Shown here: positions 5,837 to 6,587 of the stretch, in pieces
Position numbering within the stretch: position 1 is the stretch's first letter
Layout of the letters: every line of letters starts with the position of its first letter
Source of the DNA: Pseudomonadota bacterium
Lineage (GTDB): Bacteria; Pseudomonadota; Alphaproteobacteria; UBA9219; RGZA01
Direction: 5' to 3'
DNA length: 6,587 nucleotides
Assembly: GCA_016195205.1 (NCBI GenBank)
Contig: JACQAB010000032.1
Span: 1 to 6,587 of the forward strand
Translations under genes and position numbers: made by a program
The notes under the pieces: generated by a model
Seen by the model: the letters and a program-made list of their open reading frames with translations, nothing else
What the model was told of the DNA's origin: nothing
Databases searched by the model: none

Positions 5837-5857
5837 CAAAACGCCAAAGGCGTTTTG
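5837..5857. repeat. Short hairpin with AAA loop
   Basis: CAAAACGCC (5837-5845) and GGCGTTTTG (5849-5857) pair perfectly over nine positions around AAA. It has the A-tract, GC stem and T-tract form of a bidirectional terminator. It is followed by a stretch rich in AGCG/AGCC steps (5860-5890). Confidence 0.7.
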
Positions 5858-5891
5858 CGCGAAGCGCAGCGAAGCCCAAGCGTTAGCGAGG

Positions 5892-5919
5892 GTAAAAACA
5901 GGCTAAAGCCTGTTTTTAC
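5892..5919. terminator. Terminator-like hairpin, 12-bp stem
   Basis: GTAAAAACAGGC (5892-5903) pairs perfectly with GCCTGTTTTTAC (5908-5919) around TAAA. The five-thymine run in the right arm and five-adenine run in the left make it a candidate intrinsic terminator in either direction. It lies 80 bases before the last gene, so that gene's promoter would have to be inside or after it. Confidence 0.6.
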
Positions 5920-5960
5920 AATTCCGTCCGGTCTAGTCGCGAGGGCCAATTCCGTCCGTT
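5919..5960 (+). repeat. Two direct copies resembling the tRNA 3' end
   Basis: CAATTCCGTCCG occurs at 5919-5930 and again at 5947-5958. The tRNA T arm and acceptor side (5753-5766) reads CAAATCCGTCCGGT. The first downstream copy extended to 5932 matches it at 13 of 14 bases, the second (to 5960) at 12 of 14. Direct copies of a tRNA 3' end downstream of the gene are what past integration of a mobile element at the tRNA would leave, but the fragments are short and no integrase is present. Confidence 0.5.
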
Positions 5961-5998
5961 GGTAATCGATAAAATCCATTCCCTCCAAGGAGCCCCCC

Positions 5999-6541
5999 AT
6001 GCCCACTCTTGCCCAGAAACCTTCCCTCGCTTCCACCCTGCTCAAGGCCGCGTGGTTTTCGGTCATCCTCGGGCTGGGGATGGAAGTGCTGATCCTGGTC
6101 ATCGCCGCGTTTTTTCACAACTCCATCGGCGTGAAAGCCGTGGTGGCCGATCTGGTGCAGAAAATTTCATGGTCGGCGATCGTGTGCACCGGCGTGGCGG
6201 TCGGCCTGGGCGCGACGCGGATGCGCGCGCAAGCCATGGGCGTGGCGGGACTCATCGCCGCGCCCGTCGCGTTTTACAGCGCCAAGGTGCTGCATAAAAG
6301 CGTGACGCAGGCGCTGGCCCTGGCACCCGCGGCGGCCGCGGGACCCTCGCCGCTGCTGCTGGCGGCGATTAAAGGGCTGGAATATGCCGTGCTGGGATAT
6401 CTGGTGTGGATGCTGGGCCGCCGCGCCGGAGCAAAGCTGCGTCATCACGCGCTGCTGGGCCTGGCGGTGGGCGTGGTGTTCGGTGGTTTGATTATTTATC
6501 TGACCCTCGTAAGTTTTAATTTTTTGCATAAAAAATTTTGA
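5999..6541 (+). CDS. Polytopic inner-membrane protein, function unknown
   Basis: A 180-residue protein I do not recognise. It shows about five hydrophobic segments: 17-39, 56-72, 79-97, 117-139 and 150-175, with basic residues between them (RMR at 74-76, RRAGAKLRHH at 141-150) and an Ala/Pro-rich loop near 105-117. No catalytic motif, signal-peptide cleavage site or known transporter signature is visible. The start is well supported: AAGGAG at 5987-5992 is six bases before the ATG. The last codons overlap an AT-only hairpin (AATTTTTT at 6518-6525 with AAAAAATT at 6530-6537). It follows the tRNA on the same strand, but at least one terminator-like hairpin lies between, so it is probably transcribed separately. 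No neighbour suggests a role. Confidence 0.8.
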   Translation: MPTLAQKPSLASTLLKAAWFSVILGLGMEVLILVIAAFFHNSIGVKAVVADLVQKISWSAIVCTGVAVGLGATRMRAQAMGVAGLIAAPVAFYSAKVLHKSVTQALALAPAAAAGPSPLLLAAIKGLEYAVLGYLVWMLGRRAGAKLRHHALLGLAVGVVFGGLIIYLTLVSFNFLHKKF

Positions 6542-6587
6542 ATTTAGTTTTAAAATCGGTTAGGGATTTTTTCAATCGGTTCGAACC
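6542..6587. other. Window end: short repeats after last gene
   Basis: AATCGGTT occurs twice (6554-6561 and 6574-6581). AAAATC (6552-6557) can pair with GATTTT (6565-6570), followed by TT, a weak terminator shape. The final ten bases GGTTCGAACC are a perfect palindrome; they resemble a tRNA T-arm core, but nothing else tRNA-like is visible before the window ends. Confidence 0.35.

Noticed and set aside
5776..6102. Minus-strand open frame across the hairpin cluster
   Set aside because: It overlaps the start of the well-supported gene at 5999 and its sequence comes from repeats.
6578..6587. Start of a second tRNA suggested by GGTTCGAACC
   Set aside because: Ten bases of T-arm-like palindrome with no D arm, anticodon arm or acceptor sequence before it.

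Overview
The window looks like a chromosomal segment of an alphaproteobacterium. The best taxonomic signal is MnmA, whose N-terminal half (the run from the DHGAAL stretch to the PIPCVRCN motif) reads like alphaproteobacterial MnmA. GC-rich coding DNA, strong AAGGAG-type ribosome binding sites and a tRNA gene with encoded CCA are compatible with this. Genus cannot be named from the sequence.

Layout, left to right: the end of a probable dispersed palindrome (1-18); an alpha/beta hydrolase on the minus strand (32-889); divergent from it, a small two-helix membrane protein (1031-1453) and mnmA (1568-2737), separated by a 77-bp inverted repeat that starts right after the first stop codon; then, convergent with mnmA and only 7 bp away, a long minus-strand gene (2745-5240) for a secreted subtilisin-like (S8) protease with a 46-proline tract and a C-terminal autotransporter-type beta-barrel. 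Next comes a gene-free stretch (5241-5698) with an inverted pair of C/G-rich repeats, one apparently split by a hairpin, followed by a CAU-anticodon tRNA (5699-5773). Between the tRNA and the last gene lies a dense patch of palindromes and fragments resembling the tRNA 3' end. The window closes with a polytopic membrane protein of unknown function (5999-6541).

There is no obvious multi-gene system here: the genes look like independent housekeeping and surface functions. The points that deserve attention are: the tRNA-tail fragments in direct and inverted orientation downstream of the tRNA; an AT-richer segment with different codon usage inside the C-terminal domain of mnmA, suggesting recombination; a four-codon minicistron that carries the only good ribosome binding site before mnmA; and the very long, fully conserved polyproline linker in the autotransporter protease. 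I found no CRISPR array, insertion-sequence transposase, toxin-antitoxin pair or phage gene.
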